Part shown: piece by piece, positions 9,047-17,275 of the stretch
How the letters are laid out: every line of letters begins with the position of its first letter
Numbering within the stretch: position 1 is the stretch's first letter
Assembly (NCBI RefSeq): GCF_007667425.1
Contig: NZ_VDRC01000002.1
Span: forward strand, 186,001 to 250,000
DNA from: Microbacterium sp. 1.5R
GTDB taxonomy: Bacteria; Actinomycetota; Actinomycetes; Actinomycetales; Microbacteriaceae
DNA length: 64,000 nt
Direction of reading: 5' to 3'
Translations under genes and position numbers: made by a program
The notes under the pieces: model-generated
Databases searched by the model: none
What the model was told of the DNA's origin: nothing
Seen by the model: only the letters and a program-made list of their open reading frames with translations

Positions 9047-9667
9047 ATGACGACGACCGCCACTCGGAGCAGGGAGAACACCCGCGCCCGTCTGCTCGAC
9101 GCCGCGGCGCAGGTCTTCGCCGAGGTCGGACTCGAGGGTGCATCGGTCGAGACGGTGTGCGAACGCGCCGGCTTCACCCGCGGCGCCTTCTACTCGAACT
9201 TCGAGTCGAAGGACGAGCTGTTCCTCATGCTCGCCGGCCGCGTCGCCGAACAGCGCGTGGATGCCGTACGCACCAGGGTCGAGGAGATCGCCGCCGACGG
9301 CGGACTCGTGGACGACTGCGACCCCGTCGACCTCGTGCAGCAGATCATGGACGCCGGCAGCGACGACCGCCTCAACGTCATGCTGATGAGCGAGATCCGC
9401 ATCCGCGCCCTGCGCGACGCGCAGTTCGGCGCGGCCTACCTCGCCCAGGAGCGCGAGATGGTGTCGAGCATCGCGACGATCGTGTCGGACATCGTCGACG
9501 CGAGCTCGCTCGAACTGCGCATCCCCGCGGACGCCGCCGCTCGCATGCTCATGATCATCTGGGAGGGCATGACCGTGCGCGGAGCGATGGCCGGCCACGA
9601 CGCCGAACAGCTGCGTCACTCCGGCAGCGAGGAGCTCGGCCGGCTCGTGCAGCTCCTGCTCGCCTGA
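9047..9667 (+). CDS. TetR family transcriptional repressor, divergent from the MMPL/YhgE operon
   Basis: 206-residue TetR protein. The N-terminal helix-turn-helix (residues about 12-58, with the family signature GFTRGAFYSNFESKDELF) is followed by a helical ligand-binding domain of about 140 residues that I cannot match to a named drug sensor. The ATG at 9047 is preceded by AGGAGG at 9036-9041, which makes it a better start than the in-frame GTG at 9020. The position across from an MMPL exporter, with paired palindromes between them, supports a role as repressor of the efflux operon and of itself. Confidence 0.9.
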   Translation: MTTTATRSRENTRARLLDAAAQVFAEVGLEGASVETVCERAGFTRGAFYSNFESKDELFLMLAGRVAEQRVDAVRTRVEEIAADGGLVDDCDPVDLVQQIMDAGSDDRLNVMLMSEIRIRALRDAQFGAAYLAQEREMVSSIATIVSDIVDASSLELRIPADAAARMLMIIWEGMTVRGAMAGHDAEQLRHSGSEELGRLVQLLLA

Positions 9668-9680
9668 TCGCCGTCGGCGG

Positions 9681-10661
9681 CTAGCCGATCGCGGCGAGTG
9701 CCTCGTGGCAGCGGCGGAGGCGGTCGAGCCACCAGTCGCGGCGGTCATCGCCGGCCGCTAGGCGGGTGAGGGCGGCGGCATCGGGGATGACGCGCCCCGC
9801 CGGGATCGCGCCGTCGACCGGGCGGCGGTCGGCGACGTCGTCGACGAAGAGGGATGCCGTGCCGAGCCCGCAGTCGTAGTCCAGCGTCGGCAGCGCGGCG
9901 GCGAGGGCGGCTCCCTGCGAGAGGCCGATCGCGGTGTCGAGGGCGCTCGACACGACGACCGGAAGTCCGGCCGCGGTGACGATCTGCAGCGCGTGGGTGA
10001 TGCCGCCGAGCGGCTGCGCCTTGATGACGAGCAGGTCGGCCGCCTTCGCCCTGGCCACGGCGAGCGGGTCCGACGACTTGCGCACGCTCTCGTCGGCGGC
10101 GAGCGGGATGCCCATGTACTTCACGCGCGTGCGGAGCTCGGTGAGCTCCGGCACCGTCGCGCACGGCTGCTCGATGTATTCGAGGTCGTACTCGGCCAGG
10201 GCGTGCGCGGCGTGCTCGGCTTCGTCGACGTTCCAGAGTCCGTTCGCGTCGACGCGGATGCGCCCCTCCGGTCCCATCGCCTCGCGCACGGCACGGACCC
10301 GCGCGACGTCGTCGGCGAGCGACTGGCCGGGGTCGGCGACCTTGATCTTGGCGGTGCGGCAGCCGGCGAAGCGGGCCAGCACCTCGGGCACGCGCTCCGG
10401 ATCGACCGCGGGGATCGTCGCATTCACGCGGATGCGGTCGCGCACCGCCGTGGGCTGCGGGCGCCACGCGAAGTCGATCGCCGCGCTGAGCCACGTCGCT
10501 GCCTCGGCGTCGTCGTACTCGAGGAACGGCGAGAACTCAGCCCATCCTTCCGGACCTTCGAAGAGCAGCGCTTCGCGGGTGTCCACCCCGCGGAAGCGGG
10601 TGTGCATCGGGAGGGCGACGACCCGGGCGGAGTCGAGCAGGTCTGCGAGCGGCGGGATCAT
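9681..10661 (-). CDS. menC: o-Succinylbenzoate synthase
   Basis: Menaquinone biosynthesis enzyme of the enolase superfamily that dehydrates SHCHC to o-succinylbenzoate. In the 326-residue product the catalytic set is complete: the KxK pair in TAKIKVAD (K105, K107), metal ligands D138 in RVDANG, E164 in YIEQP and D190 in AADES, and the second-side lysine K214 in LVIKAQPLGG. The start at 10661 gives the usual short N-terminus; a further upstream ATG at 10724 would add 21 unlikely residues. menB and menE lie 1.6-2.5 kb away on the other strand, separated by the PadR operon. Confidence 0.9.
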   Translation of the reverse strand: MIPPLADLLDSARVVALPMHTRFRGVDTREALLFEGPEGWAEFSPFLEYDDAEAATWLSAAIDFAWRPQPTAVRDRIRVNATIPAVDPERVPEVLARFAGCRTAKIKVADPGQSLADDVARVRAVREAMGPEGRIRVDANGLWNVDEAEHAAHALAEYDLEYIEQPCATVPELTELRTRVKYMGIPLAADESVRKSSDPLAVARAKAADLLVIKAQPLGGITHALQIVTAAGLPVVVSSALDTAIGLSQGAALAAALPTLDYDCGLGTASLFVDDVADRRPVDGAIPAGRVIPDAAALTRLAAGDDRRDWWLDRLRRCHEALAAIG

Positions 10662-10810
10662 GTGCCCATTCTGCTCTGCCGTGATCCCCAGCGAGTCGAA
10701 CTCGGCGCGAGCCACCGCATGCAAACAAATCTGGCTCGCACGCAGAGGGGTGGGTTGGCTCCGTGCCGCTGCCGGGTCGGGAGATGGCGCTTATGACGAT
10801 GTGTCGTTGA

Positions 10811-10831
10811 CTATAGTGTGTGACACACAGT
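10811..10831. promoter_or_regulatory. Candidate PadR operator overlapping a -10 box
   Basis: TGTGT-GAC-ACACA at 10817-10829 is a perfect inverted repeat, extended by matching TA/TA bases outside the arms. A TATAGT hexamer at 10812-10817 runs into its left arm, so a bound repressor would block the -10 element. It lies just before the PadR gene, and this symmetry is of the kind bound by PadR dimers. The inference is negative autoregulation. Confidence 0.68.
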
Positions 10832-10837
10832 AATGTG

Positions 10838-11176
10838 ATGGACATGAACGAGACGCTCGACACCCACCTGCAGGAGCTGCGGCGCGGCACCGTGGTGCTC
10901 GCGTGTCTGCAGTTGCTGCGTGCCGCGGGGTACGGCTACGGCCTCCTCGAGCAGCTCGCCGCCCGAGGGTTCGCCACCGACGCGAACACGCTCTACCCGC
11001 TGCTGCGTCGTCTCGAGAAGCAGGGGTACCTGACCAGCGAGTGGAACACCGACGAGGCGCGACCCCGCAAGTTCTATCGCACCTCCGAGTCCGGCATCCG
11101 GCTCGCCGACACACTCACCGACGAATGGCGCGCACTCACCGCGGCCATCGCCTCTCTCACCGCAGAGGAGAACTGA
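10838..11176 (+). CDS. PadR family transcriptional regulator
   Basis: 112-residue short PadR-type winged-helix protein. The core motif NTLYPLLRRLEKQGYL with the following wing EARPRKFYRTSESG is typical. Starts at 10838 (ATG), 10844 (ATG) or 10820 (GTG) are possible; 10838 or 10844 gives the usual length, and there is no clear ribosome site. The stop is one base before the next gene, which encodes a HAAS-type membrane protein. This regulator and membrane-protein pair is a common arrangement in Gram-positive bacteria, where the pair responds to envelope stress. Confidence 0.88.
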   Translation: MDMNETLDTHLQELRRGTVVLACLQLLRAAGYGYGLLEQLAARGFATDANTLYPLLRRLEKQGYLTSEWNTDEARPRKFYRTSESGIRLADTLTDEWRALTAAIASLTAEEN

Positions 11177-11177
11177 C

Positions 11178-12176
11178 ATGCCCCGCACCAGCACCGCCAC
11201 CCTCACCGAGCGCTACATCAGTGCGACCGTCCACAGCCTGCCACCCGAGACGCAAGACGACGTACGGGCCGAGCTCGAAGCATCCATCGCCGATGCCGTC
11301 GAAGCACGACGGGAGCAGGGCGAGGGCTCGCAGAGTGCTGAGCGCGCCGTCATCGTCGGGCTCGGGGACCCGGGCGTCCTCGCGGCCGGATACGCCGATC
11401 GGCCGCTGCAGCTCATCGGTCCGAAGTACTATCTCACCTGGTGGCGTCTGCTGAAGGTGCTGCTGTGGATCGTGCCGACCTTCGCCGGTGTCGGCGTCGC
11501 GATCGGGAAGGTCTTCGAGTTCGCGACCTTCGGCGAGACCGCGGGCGCGGTGGCGACCACAGTGGTGCTGTCGATCGTGCACGTGGGCTTCTGGACGACC
11601 CTCGTCTTCGCGATTCTGGAGCGCACCGCCACCGGCCTGCGCTCGACCTGGAATCCCGACCGGCTGCCCGATCCCACCGATCCCGGTCCCGGTCGCGCCG
11701 ATCTGATCGCCACCGCCGTCTTCCTCGTCGCTGCGGCCGGTGCGATCCTGTGGGATGCCTTGCGCGGTTTCGTCCGAGATGACGGCGTGCCGGTGCCGAT
11801 TCTCGACCCCGCTCTCTGGCCACTCGGCATGGCCGTGCTGTTCGCGCTGATGCTCGGCGAACTGGTACTGGCGATCGTCGTCTACCGCGCTCGGCGCTGG
11901 ACGATCGGAGCCGCCGTGGTGAACACCCTGCTTGCGGTCGCTTTCGTGGCAGTCGCGCTGTACCTGCTCCTCTCCGATCAGCTCGTGAACCCCGGGTTCC
12001 TGGAATATCTGGCCACCGCGCACGCCGCCGAGCTGGCTGAGGTCGACGCGCGAGCCGCCGAGCAGGGCGGGATCATGAACGTCCTCTCCGTCATCCTCGG
12101 CGTGGTCATCGTCGGCGCAGGGCTGTGGGATGCGATCGACGGCTGGATCAAGGCGCTGCGCGCTCGCCGCTCGTGA
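11178..12176 (+). CDS. HAAS/permease-prefix-domain membrane protein, partner of PadR
   Basis: 332-residue protein. The first about 70 residues are a soluble helical domain (ERYISATVHSLPPETQDDVR, then an LGDPGVLAAGYADRP motif) of the kind found in HAAS and permease prefix domain 1 proteins. After it come about six membrane helices (around residues 85-110, 125-150, 175-195, 215-240, 245-270 and 300-318). It starts 1 base after padR, so it is co-transcribed. In related loci the partner membrane protein is thought to sense or alter the envelope. The exact function is unknown. Confidence 0.72.
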   Translation: MPRTSTATLTERYISATVHSLPPETQDDVRAELEASIADAVEARREQGEGSQSAERAVIVGLGDPGVLAAGYADRPLQLIGPKYYLTWWRLLKVLLWIVPTFAGVGVAIGKVFEFATFGETAGAVATTVVLSIVHVGFWTTLVFAILERTATGLRSTWNPDRLPDPTDPGPGRADLIATAVFLVAAAGAILWDALRGFVRDDGVPVPILDPALWPLGMAVLFALMLGELVLAIVVYRARRWTIGAAVVNTLLAVAFVAVALYLLLSDQLVNPGFLEYLATAHAAELAEVDARAAEQGGIMNVLSVILGVVIVGAGLWDAIDGWIKALRARRS

Positions 12177-12188
12177 GGCACGGGCACT

Positions 12189-12243
12189 CCGGTCGCACTT
12201 CGTGCCGTTCCCCGCGCACGGAAACGGCACGAACTGCGACCGG
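12189..12243. repeat. Long hairpin (family B) upstream of menB
   Basis: The arms 12189-12209 and 12223-12243 are complementary at 20 of 21 positions, with a 13-nt loop. There is no run of T after it, so it is not a classical intrinsic terminator, though it stands between the PadR/HAAS operon and menB and could stop transcription. Its length and precision fit a REP-like palindromic element. No second copy of this family was noticed in the window. Confidence 0.7.
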
Positions 12244-12284
12244 AACGCCTCGCCGACCGGACCTCCGGGAATAGGCTGGATGCC

Positions 12285-13196
12285 GTGACCAGCGCATTCG
12301 TCTCCGACCTGTTCGACCCCGACGAATGGGTGCTCGCGCCCGGCGCGGAGGACTACACCGACATCACCGCCCATGTCACGCACGACGGCGGCGTCGCCCG
12401 CATCGCCTTCAACCGCCCCGAGGTGCGCAACGCGTTCCGCCCGCACACGGTCGACGAGCTGTACCGCGCGCTGGACACCGCCCGACAGGATCCGCGGATC
12501 GGCGCCGTGCTGCTCACCGGAAACGGGCCGAGCCCGAAGGACGGCGGCTGGGCCTTCTGCTCGGGCGGCGATCAGCGCATCCGCGGACGGGACGGCTACA
12601 AGTACTCCGACGACGAGAAGGTCGTGCACGACCCCGCGCGCGCCGGGCGCCTGCACATCCTCGAGGTGCAGCGGCTGATCCGCTTCATGCCGAAGGTCGT
12701 CATCGCCGTCGTCCCCGGCTGGGCGGCCGGGGGAGGCCACTCCCTCCATGTCGTCTGCGACCTCACCATCGCCTCCGCCGAGCAGGCGCGCTTCAAGCAG
12801 ACGGATGCCGACGTCGGCAGCTTCGACGCGGGATACGGATCCGCGTACATGGCACGGCAGACCGGTCAGAAGTTCGCGCGCGAGGTGTTCTTCCTTGCCG
12901 AGGAGTACTCGGCGCAGCGTGCGTACGAGGCCGGCGCCGTGAACCGTGTCGTGCCGCACGACGATCTCGAGCGCGAGGCGCTGGCGATGGCGCGCACCGT
13001 GCTGACGAAGTCCCCGACCGCGATCCGCATGCTGAAGTTCGCGTTCAACGCCGTCGACGACGGGCTCGTCGGGCAGCAGGTCTTCGCGGGTGAGGCCACG
13101 CGTCTCGCCTACGGCACCGACGAGGCGGTCGAAGGTCGTGACTCGTTCCTCGAGAAGCGCGACGCCGACTGGTCGTCGTTCCCCTGGCACTACTGA
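12285..13196 (+). CDS. menB: 1,4-Dihydroxy-2-naphthoyl-CoA synthase
   Basis: Crotonase-fold enzyme that cyclises o-succinylbenzoyl-CoA to DHNA-CoA in menaquinone synthesis. The 303-residue product shows the family signatures: AFNRPEVRNAFRP near residue 45, the FCSGGDQRIRG oxyanion and substrate loop near 90, the GWAAGGGHSLHVVCDLT segment near 148, DADVGSFDAGYGSAYMAR, and the C-terminal EGRDSFLEKRDADWSSFPW ending. The GTG start has no ribosome site. A TAGGCT hexamer at 12272-12277 is 7 nt upstream, so a leaderless mRNA is likely. menE follows after 15 bases. Confidence 0.95.
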   Translation: MTSAFVSDLFDPDEWVLAPGAEDYTDITAHVTHDGGVARIAFNRPEVRNAFRPHTVDELYRALDTARQDPRIGAVLLTGNGPSPKDGGWAFCSGGDQRIRGRDGYKYSDDEKVVHDPARAGRLHILEVQRLIRFMPKVVIAVVPGWAAGGGHSLHVVCDLTIASAEQARFKQTDADVGSFDAGYGSAYMARQTGQKFAREVFFLAEEYSAQRAYEAGAVNRVVPHDDLEREALAMARTVLTKSPTAIRMLKFAFNAVDDGLVGQQVFAGEATRLAYGTDEAVEGRDSFLEKRDADWSSFPWHY

Positions 13197-13211
13197 GATC
13201 CTGAGGCCCCC

Positions 13212-14366
13212 ATGGTCGCGCTGATCCCGATGGATGCCGACGATCCGGCGCTCCTGCGCGATGCCCTCGCCCGGGCTCTCGACCACGGACCGGCTCTGGG
13301 TTTCGGAATGCTCGCGGACGCTCCGGACTGGGTGCCGCAGGGCACCGCCGTGGTCATCGCGACGTCGGGGTCGAGCGGGATCCCCAAGCGGGTCGCGCTC
13401 AGCGGCGAGGCCCTGCGGGCGAGCGCGGAGGCGACGGCCGCACGCCTCGGCTCCGGACGCTGGCTGCTGGCCCTGCCCGCCGGGTACGTCGCCGGACTGC
13501 AGGTGCTCGTGCGGTCGTATCTCGCCGGCACCGAGCCGGTGGCGCTGGCCGGCAGGTTCTCCCCGGAGTCCTTCGCGGAGGCGACCCTGTCGATGCTGCG
13601 CCCGTCGACCGGTGGGGCAGTGCCCGAGCTGTACACCTCGCTCGTCCCCGCCCAGCTGTCGACCCTGCTCGACGCGGCCGACGATGCTCCGGTACGTGCG
13701 GCACTGCGGGCGTACCGTGCCATCCTCGTCGGCGGTCAGGCGCTTCCCGAGCCGCTGCGCGACCGCGCGGACGACCTGGGGGTGCAGCTCGTGCGCACCT
13801 ACGGGTCGACCGAGACGAGCGGCGGCTGCGTGTACGACGGCGTCCCGCTCGACGGCGCCCTCGTGCGGGCGGTCGGCGGCGAGCTCCGCATCGCCGGCCC
13901 CATGCTCGCTGATGGCTACATCGGCGATGGTGCCCTGACCGCCCACAACTTCGTCCGCGACGAGCACGGCATCCGCTGGTATCGCACCGGCGACCTGGGC
14001 CTCGTCGAAGACGGAGTGGTGCGGGTGCACGGCCGCGCCGACAACGTGATCGTGTCGGGCGGCATCAACGTCTCCCTCGATCGCGTCGAGCGGATCGTCC
14101 GTGCCGTGCCGGGGCTGAGCGGCGCAGTCGTGGTCGGCGTCGAGGACGAGCGCTGGGGAGAGGCGTCGGTCATCGTCGCGGCACGCGGCGCGGCCCTGCG
14201 CCGCAGTGAGGCCGAGCAGCTCGCTCACGCCAGGGACGCCGTCGCGGAGCAGCTCGGCAGGCATGCGCGTCCGGCGCGGCTCATCCTCGTCGATGAACTG
14301 CAGGTGCTCGCGTCGGGCAAGCCCGACCGTGAGGCGATCCGCCGAGCCGTCGCCGACCTGCGCTGA
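13212..14366 (+). CDS. menE: o-Succinylbenzoate-CoA ligase (AMP-forming)
   Basis: Adenylate-forming enzyme that makes o-succinylbenzoyl-CoA, the substrate of MenB. The 384-residue protein is short for the superfamily but normal for actinobacterial MenE. Visible motifs are the phosphate loop VIATSGSSGIPKRVALS near residue 40, the YGSTETSGG motif near 200, the WYRTGDLG hinge region near 258, and a C-terminal SGKPDREAIRR with the catalytic lysine. A GAGG stretch a few bases before the ATG can serve as ribosome site. It forms an operon with menB. Confidence 0.93.
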   Translation: MVALIPMDADDPALLRDALARALDHGPALGFGMLADAPDWVPQGTAVVIATSGSSGIPKRVALSGEALRASAEATAARLGSGRWLLALPAGYVAGLQVLVRSYLAGTEPVALAGRFSPESFAEATLSMLRPSTGGAVPELYTSLVPAQLSTLLDAADDAPVRAALRAYRAILVGGQALPEPLRDRADDLGVQLVRTYGSTETSGGCVYDGVPLDGALVRAVGGELRIAGPMLADGYIGDGALTAHNFVRDEHGIRWYRTGDLGLVEDGVVRVHGRADNVIVSGGINVSLDRVERIVRAVPGLSGAVVVGVEDERWGEASVIVAARGAALRRSEAEQLAHARDAVAEQLGRHARPARLILVDELQVLASGKPDREAIRRAVADLR

Positions 14367-14472
14367 CTGAGCGAGCGGCATCCGTCGACCCTGTGCGGAG
14401 CCGCCGAGACGCCCCGGGCGCAGGTGATGACATCTCGTCGGGCGGCGGACCGGCGTCCTGACACACTGGAGC

Positions 14473-15264
14473 ATGGCCATCTACACGCACGGGCACCACG
14501 AGTCCGTCCTCCGCTCGCACAATGTCCGCGATATCGGGAACTCGGCGGCATACCTTCGGCCGCACCTGCACGACGGCGTCCGGTTGCTCGACGTCGGCGC
14601 GGGGCCCGGCAGCATCACGGTCGACTTCGCGTCCGTGGTCGCGCATGTGACCGCGACCGAGATCGACGAGGCCGCCCTGTCGCTCTCGCGCGAACTGGCG
14701 GCCGAACGCGGCCTGACGAACCTCGACTTCTCCGTCGAGGACGTGCATGAGCTGAGCTTCCCCGACGGCAGCTTCGATGTGGTGCACGCCCACCAGGTGC
14801 TGCAGCACGTGGCCGACCCAGTGCAGGCGCTGCGCGAGATGCGTCGCGTCGCGGTTCCCGGCGGCGTCGTCGCGGCGCGGGACGCCGACTACGCCGGGTT
14901 CCTGTCGTTCCCGGTGCTGCCCGAGCTCGACCGCTGGCTCGACCTGTACCGACGCGCCGCACGAGCAAACGGCGGGGAACCGGATGCCGGACGGCGGCTG
15001 CTCTCGTGGGCGCGCGCCGCGGGGTTCACGGACGTCGAGGCGACGGCATCCACGTGGTGCTACGCGACTCCGGAGCAGCGGGAGTGGTGGGGCGGGATGT
15101 GGGCGGACCGCATCCGCGAATCCGCCCTCGCGCGGCAGCTCCTCGACTCGAAGATGGCGACCGCGGGCGATCTCGACGAGATCAGTGCGGCGTGGAGGCG
15201 CTGGGCCGCCGACGGCGACGGGTGGTACCTCGTGCCGCACGGCGAGATCATCGCCCGCGCCTGA
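14473..15264 (+). CDS. Class I SAM-dependent methyltransferase
   Basis: 263-residue soluble methyltransferase. Motif I is LLDVGAGPGSITVDF (near residue 40), the acidic residue of motif II is in TATEIDEAAL, and the FDVVHAHQVLQHVADP segment (near residue 105) is the UbiE/COQ5-like motif. The substrate cannot be told from sequence. Closeness to the men genes might suggest MenG, but MenG orthologues have a different length and C-terminus, so I do not use that name. A CACACT hexamer 5 nt before the ATG suggests leaderless expression. Confidence 0.85.
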   Translation: MAIYTHGHHESVLRSHNVRDIGNSAAYLRPHLHDGVRLLDVGAGPGSITVDFASVVAHVTATEIDEAALSLSRELAAERGLTNLDFSVEDVHELSFPDGSFDVVHAHQVLQHVADPVQALREMRRVAVPGGVVAARDADYAGFLSFPVLPELDRWLDLYRRAARANGGEPDAGRRLLSWARAAGFTDVEATASTWCYATPEQREWWGGMWADRIRESALARQLLDSKMATAGDLDEISAAWRRWAADGDGWYLVPHGEIIARA

Positions 15265-15280
15265 TCGCGCCGGGAGCGCG

Positions 15281-15298
15281 TACATCTGCAGACGGATG
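15281..15298. promoter_or_regulatory. Candidate response-regulator site before the two-component genes
   Basis: TACATCTGCAGACGGATG contains the perfect palindrome TCTGCAGA and CATC/GATG arms. An inverted relative occurs before the ABC transporter at 17204-17218 (CATCCTCCAGATGTA); both contain GTACATCTG followed by AG and end in GATG. The pair flanks the histidine kinase and response regulator genes and the exporter they probably control. This is an inference from two sites only. Confidence 0.4.
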
Positions 15299-15330
15299 CC
15301 GACGGCATCCTTGCCGCGTAGCGTGGAGGA

Positions 15331-16503
15331 GTGATCCGCTCGCTCTCGCGCACCGCGCTCACCCTCGACATCGTGGGGGCGGCGCTGCTGTTCATCGTGT
15401 GCACGCCGTTCTCGGTCATCTTCTATCACACGAGTCCGAACGAGCTCACCGTCCCGGCAGTGGTGGCGTCGATCGCCGCAGGTGCCCTGATGTTCGGCGG
15501 TGTCGCGATCGGTCGGCTCTCGCCCGCGCTCGCCCTGATGGCGGCCTGGGCCGGCGCCATCGTGCAGATGCTCGCCGGATTCGGACCGCTGCCCATCGAC
15601 ATCGCGATCCTCCTGGTGCTCTACGCCACGGCGGCCTGGGGGTCGCGGACCGTGCTCTGGTGGGGGTTCGCGTCGGTCATCGCCGGGAGCTTCACAGCGA
15701 CGGTGTACATCGTCGTGGTCAACGGGCTCGTGGTCAACGCCGCCAGCGGGTGGAACGCCATCTCGACCAGCACCCTGCTGCTCGTGCTGTCGATCCTCGC
15801 GCTGGGTTTCGCGTGGGTCTGCGGGCTGCTGTGGCGAGTGGTGCTTCGCGCCCGCCGCACCCGAACCGCCCAGCTGCAGGCCGAATCGCTCGCCGCAGAG
15901 GAGCAGGAGCGTGTGCGCATCGCGCGCGACATGCACGACATCGTGGCGCACTCCCTCGCCGTGGTCATCGCGCAGGCGGACGGAGCGCGGTACGCCGCAG
16001 CCGTGAAGCCCGAGATGGCGACCGAGGCGCTCGGCACCATCGCGCAAACCGCGCGCGGCGCGCTCAGCGACGTGCGCCTGCTGCTGACCCAGTTGCGGCA
16101 CCGGCAGGGCGACGGCCCGCAGCCGACGCTCGCCGACCTCGAGACGCTGTTCGCGCAGGTGCGGCAGGCGGGCATCGAGCCGCGGATCACGATCGATCCG
16201 ACGCCGCCCGGCGAGCCGCCAGGGGCCATCCAGCTCGCCGTCTACCGCATCCTGCAGGAGGCGCTCACCAACAGCATCCGCCATGGAGACGGAGAGGTCG
16301 ACGTGCATCTCGCGTGGTTGCCCGACCGGGTCGAGATCCACGTGCGCAACACCGTCGGATCGGGGCCGTCGCAGCCCAGCGGAGGGCACGGTCTCATCGG
16401 CATGCGCGAACGGGCGCAACTCGTGGGCGGTAGCCTTCAGGCGGAGCGAGAGGGCGCGCAGTTCGTCGTGCGCGCGGCGCTCCCGATCGGAGAGGCTGCA
16501 TGA
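15331..16503 (+). CDS. NarL-type sensor histidine kinase
   Basis: 390-residue membrane kinase. About five to six short membrane helices fill residues 1-175 with almost no extracellular loop, so it probably senses a signal in the membrane or through the neighbouring exporter. The HisKA_3 dimerisation box is RIARDMHDIVAHSLAVVI with phospho-acceptor H202, followed by an HATPase_c domain (NSIRHGDG N box, GHGLIGMRERA G box). The GTG start has its GGAGG almost touching it, which is too close for normal initiation. A TAGCGT hexamer at 15319-15324 is 6 nt upstream and points to a leaderless mRNA. It overlaps the regulator by ATGA. Confidence 0.9.
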   Translation: MIRSLSRTALTLDIVGAALLFIVCTPFSVIFYHTSPNELTVPAVVASIAAGALMFGGVAIGRLSPALALMAAWAGAIVQMLAGFGPLPIDIAILLVLYATAAWGSRTVLWWGFASVIAGSFTATVYIVVVNGLVVNAASGWNAISTSTLLLVLSILALGFAWVCGLLWRVVLRARRTRTAQLQAESLAAEEQERVRIARDMHDIVAHSLAVVIAQADGARYAAAVKPEMATEALGTIAQTARGALSDVRLLLTQLRHRQGDGPQPTLADLETLFAQVRQAGIEPRITIDPTPPGEPPGAIQLAVYRILQEALTNSIRHGDGEVDVHLAWLPDRVEIHVRNTVGSGPSQPSGGHGLIGMRERAQLVGGSLQAEREGAQFVVRAALPIGEAA

Positions 16504-17135
16504 TCAGGGTCGTACTCGTCGATGACCAGGCGCTGTTCCGCGCCGGCATCCGGATGCTCATCGCCTCGCAGCCCGACCTCGACGTCGTCGGAGAGGCGGG
16601 CAACGGGCAGGAGGCCATAGACCTCGTCCGGGCGCTGCATCCGGACGTCGTGCTGATGGACATCAGGATGCCGGTCATGGACGGCCTCACTGCGACGGCC
16701 GAGATCCTCACGCAGCCCGAGCCGCCGCGCATCGTGATGCTCACCACGTTCGATCTCGATGAGGCGGCGGCCCGTGCCATCCGGCAGGGAGCGAGCGGTT
16801 TCCTGCTCAAGGACGCCGACCCCGAGTTCCTGCTCGCCGCGATCCGCACCGTGCACTCAGGGTCCAGCGTGATCGCCGCGTCCGCCACCCGCGAGCTCTT
16901 CGCGCACTTCGCCGAGGCGCCCCAGCCCGTGCCGCCTCAGTTCGCCGCGCTGACGGATCGCGAACGGGAGATCTTCGCCCTCGCCGCACGCGGTCTGTCG
17001 AATTCCGAGATCGCCGCGCGCGAGTACCTCAGCGAGGCGACGGTCAAGACGCACATCAGCCGCATCCTCACCAAGCTCGCCCTGCGCGACCGCGTACAGC
17101 TCGTCGTGTTCGCCTTCGAGCACGGCCTGGCCTGA
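16500..17135 (+). CDS. NarL/LuxR family response regulator
   Basis: 211-residue regulator with a receiver domain (DD at residues 8-9, phospho-acceptor D54 in LMDIRMP, T in MLTTFD, K in LLKDAD) and a C-terminal LuxR helix-turn-helix (LTDREREIFALAARGLSNSE and ATVKTHISRILTKL). Its start overlaps the kinase stop by 4 bases, so the two are made together. The next operon is an ABC exporter, the usual target of this type of system; matching site-like sequences are noted at 15281 and 17204. Confidence 0.93.
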   Translation: MIRVVLVDDQALFRAGIRMLIASQPDLDVVGEAGNGQEAIDLVRALHPDVVLMDIRMPVMDGLTATAEILTQPEPPRIVMLTTFDLDEAAARAIRQGASGFLLKDADPEFLLAAIRTVHSGSSVIAASATRELFAHFAEAPQPVPPQFAALTDREREIFALAARGLSNSEIAAREYLSEATVKTHISRILTKLALRDRVQLVVFAFEHGLA

Positions 17136-17203
17136 CCCGCGCGCCGGGCGCCGCGCTCGCACCGCGCGCCGCGCAGGGAGGGGTGGATCGGGCGGATGCG
17201 GAT

Positions 17204-17218
17204 CATCCTCCAGATGTA
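17204..17218. promoter_or_regulatory. Candidate response-regulator site before the ABC exporter
   Basis: CATCCTCCAGATGTA is a CATC-N5-GATG inverted repeat followed by TA. Read on the other strand it resembles the site at 15281-15298. It is about 45 bp upstream of a TAGCGT -10-like hexamer (17264-17269), a reasonable place for an activator. Confidence 0.38.
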
Positions 17219-17275
17219 CGAGGATGCGTCGCCAGGGCGACGCGCCGGGAACACCCCCGCGAATAGCGTCGAAGC

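Noticed and set aside
11157..14480. A 1107-codon minus-strand open frame across the HAAS, menB and menE genes
   Set aside because: It runs through three well-supported plus-strand genes and the hairpin at 12189, with no recognisable protein.
14473..15264. Methyltransferase named as menaquinone C-methyltransferase (MenG)
   Set aside because: It lies near men genes and has a UbiE-like motif, but the rest of the protein does not follow the MenG pattern, so the generic name is safer.
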